Of a stretch of 6,277 nucleotides of DNA, positions 6,053 through 6,277 are shown piece by piece. The stretch is taken from the NCBI GenBank assembly GCA_016649625.1, contig JAENXI010000056.1, positions 1-6,277 on the forward strand, given 5' to 3'. The notes below the pieces were generated by a model. The model saw only the letters and a program-made list of their open reading frames with translations. It did not search any database and was not told where the DNA came from. Source of the DNA: Candidatus Bathyarchaeota archaeon. GTDB taxonomy: Archaea > Thermoproteota > Bathyarchaeia > Bathyarchaeales > Bathycorpusculaceae. A program made the position numbers and the translations under genes. Each line of letters opens with the position of its first letter. The stretch's first letter is position 1.

Positions 6053-6131
6053 GGGCCCGTAGTCTAGTACGGATTATGACACTGGCTTGCGGAGCCGGAG
6101 ACCCTGGGTTCAAATCCCAGCGGGCCCACCA
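6053..6131 (+). tRNA. tRNA-Arg (anticodon GCG)
   Basis: It folds as a complete cloverleaf. The acceptor stem GGGCCCG/CGGGCCC has seven pairs, the D arm is GTC/GAC with GG in the loop, the anticodon stem is CTGGC/GCCGG with loop TTGCGGA, the variable loop is AGACC, and the T arm is CTGGG-TTCAAAT-CCCAG. The anticodon GCG (6089-6091) reads CGU/CGC arginine codons. The discriminator is A and the CCA end (6129-6131) is encoded. There is no intron. The sequence is close to the general archaeal tRNA-Arg pattern. No strong TATA box is visible in the 50 bases upstream; instead that DNA looks like old coding sequence on the other strand. Confidence 0.95.
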
Positions 6132-6171
6132 TCATTTTCCTATTTTAATTTAAGTTTTAAACATCCTGAAT

Positions 6172-6277
6172 TTATTGAATTAGCTGTTCCCAATTATTAA
6201 CTAAGTCAAGAACTTCTTGAACAGGATGACCCCCATAACTTCTTAGACGTCTCCGAAGTTCAAAATTATCTACTGCT
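6172..6277 (-). CDS. C-terminal end of an unidentified minus-strand protein (cut by window edge)
   Basis: From the right edge the minus strand has 34 open codons, AVDNFELRRRLRSYGGHPVQ then EVLDLVNNWEQLIQ, followed by TAA at 6174-6172. The composition and amphipathic helical pattern look like genuine coding; the other minus frames are closed. The gene starts outside the window and converges on the tRNA, 40 bases away. Too little is visible to name a family. Confidence 0.55.
   Translation of the reverse strand, partial: AVDNFELRRRLRSYGGHPVQEVLDLVNNWEQLIQ

Noticed and set aside
6053..6113. N-terminal extension of the minus-strand frame starting at TTG 6113
   Set aside because: These codons are the antisense of the tRNA; they cannot be a normal protein start and only the part below 6052 looks coding.
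5911..6153. Plus-strand 80-codon frame spanning the tRNA
   Set aside because: Its second half is simply the translated tRNA-Arg and its first half is antisense to the SHOCT-like remnant, with hydrophobic, unpatterned sequence.
1..6277. CRISPR array, insertion sequence or riboswitch
   Set aside because: No regularly spaced direct repeats, no transposase, no terminal inverted repeats and no recognisable aptamer were seen.

Overview
The window is from an archaeon. The strongest evidence is a complete class I lysyl-tRNA synthetase (LysRS), the form used by most archaea and few bacteria. Supporting signs are AT-rich TATA-like promoters, T-tract terminators, a tRNA-Arg of archaeal appearance and several zinc-ribbon proteins. 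The AT-rich composition and the SPFH, arrestin-like and beta-repeat proteins would fit an Asgard-type archaeon. That placement is inference only; no phylogenetic marker here settles it.

Layout: (1) Positions 2-556 hold the C-terminal part of a FAD-dependent dehydrogenase of the COG2509 type, cut by the left edge. (2) Four bases later a zinc-ribbon gene begins that is broken by two apparent one-base losses in homopolymers. Its ribbon (561-733) and the rest of the protein (754-1302) lie in different frames; together they would make one protein of about 247 aa. (3) lysS (1450-3051) has its own promoter and Shine-Dalgarno site. (4) Convergent to lysS lies an arrestin/Spo0M-fold protein with a C-terminal zinc ribbon (3135-3713, minus strand, TTG start). 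(5) Divergent from it, across a 108-bp shared promoter region, are two co-directional genes: a 177-aa all-helical protein and a 353-aa SPFH (stomatin/prohibitin-like, YdjI/COG4260 type) protein ending in three zinc ribbons. (6) Positions 5430-6052 hold no intact gene. They contain a T8A7 bidirectional terminator, a minus-strand five-repeat beta protein interrupted by one in-frame TAA, a hairpin, and a short SHOCT-like coding remnant that runs up to the tRNA. (7) A tRNA-Arg(GCG) lies at 6053-6131. (8) The C-terminal 34 codons of a minus-strand gene enter from the right edge.

The most interesting unit is the arrestin-like / helical / SPFH cluster (3135-5429). It pairs a membrane-scaffold-type protein with an arrestin-fold adaptor and an uncharacterised helical partner, and two of the three carry rubredoxin-type zinc ribbons. 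It looks like a candidate membrane-associated assembly, loosely similar to bacterial modules that combine SPFH proteins with PspA or Spo0M. The function is inferred. Three of the loci in the window are disrupted (two frameshifts, one nonsense codon, one truncated remnant), which points either to decay of accessory genes or to assembly errors.
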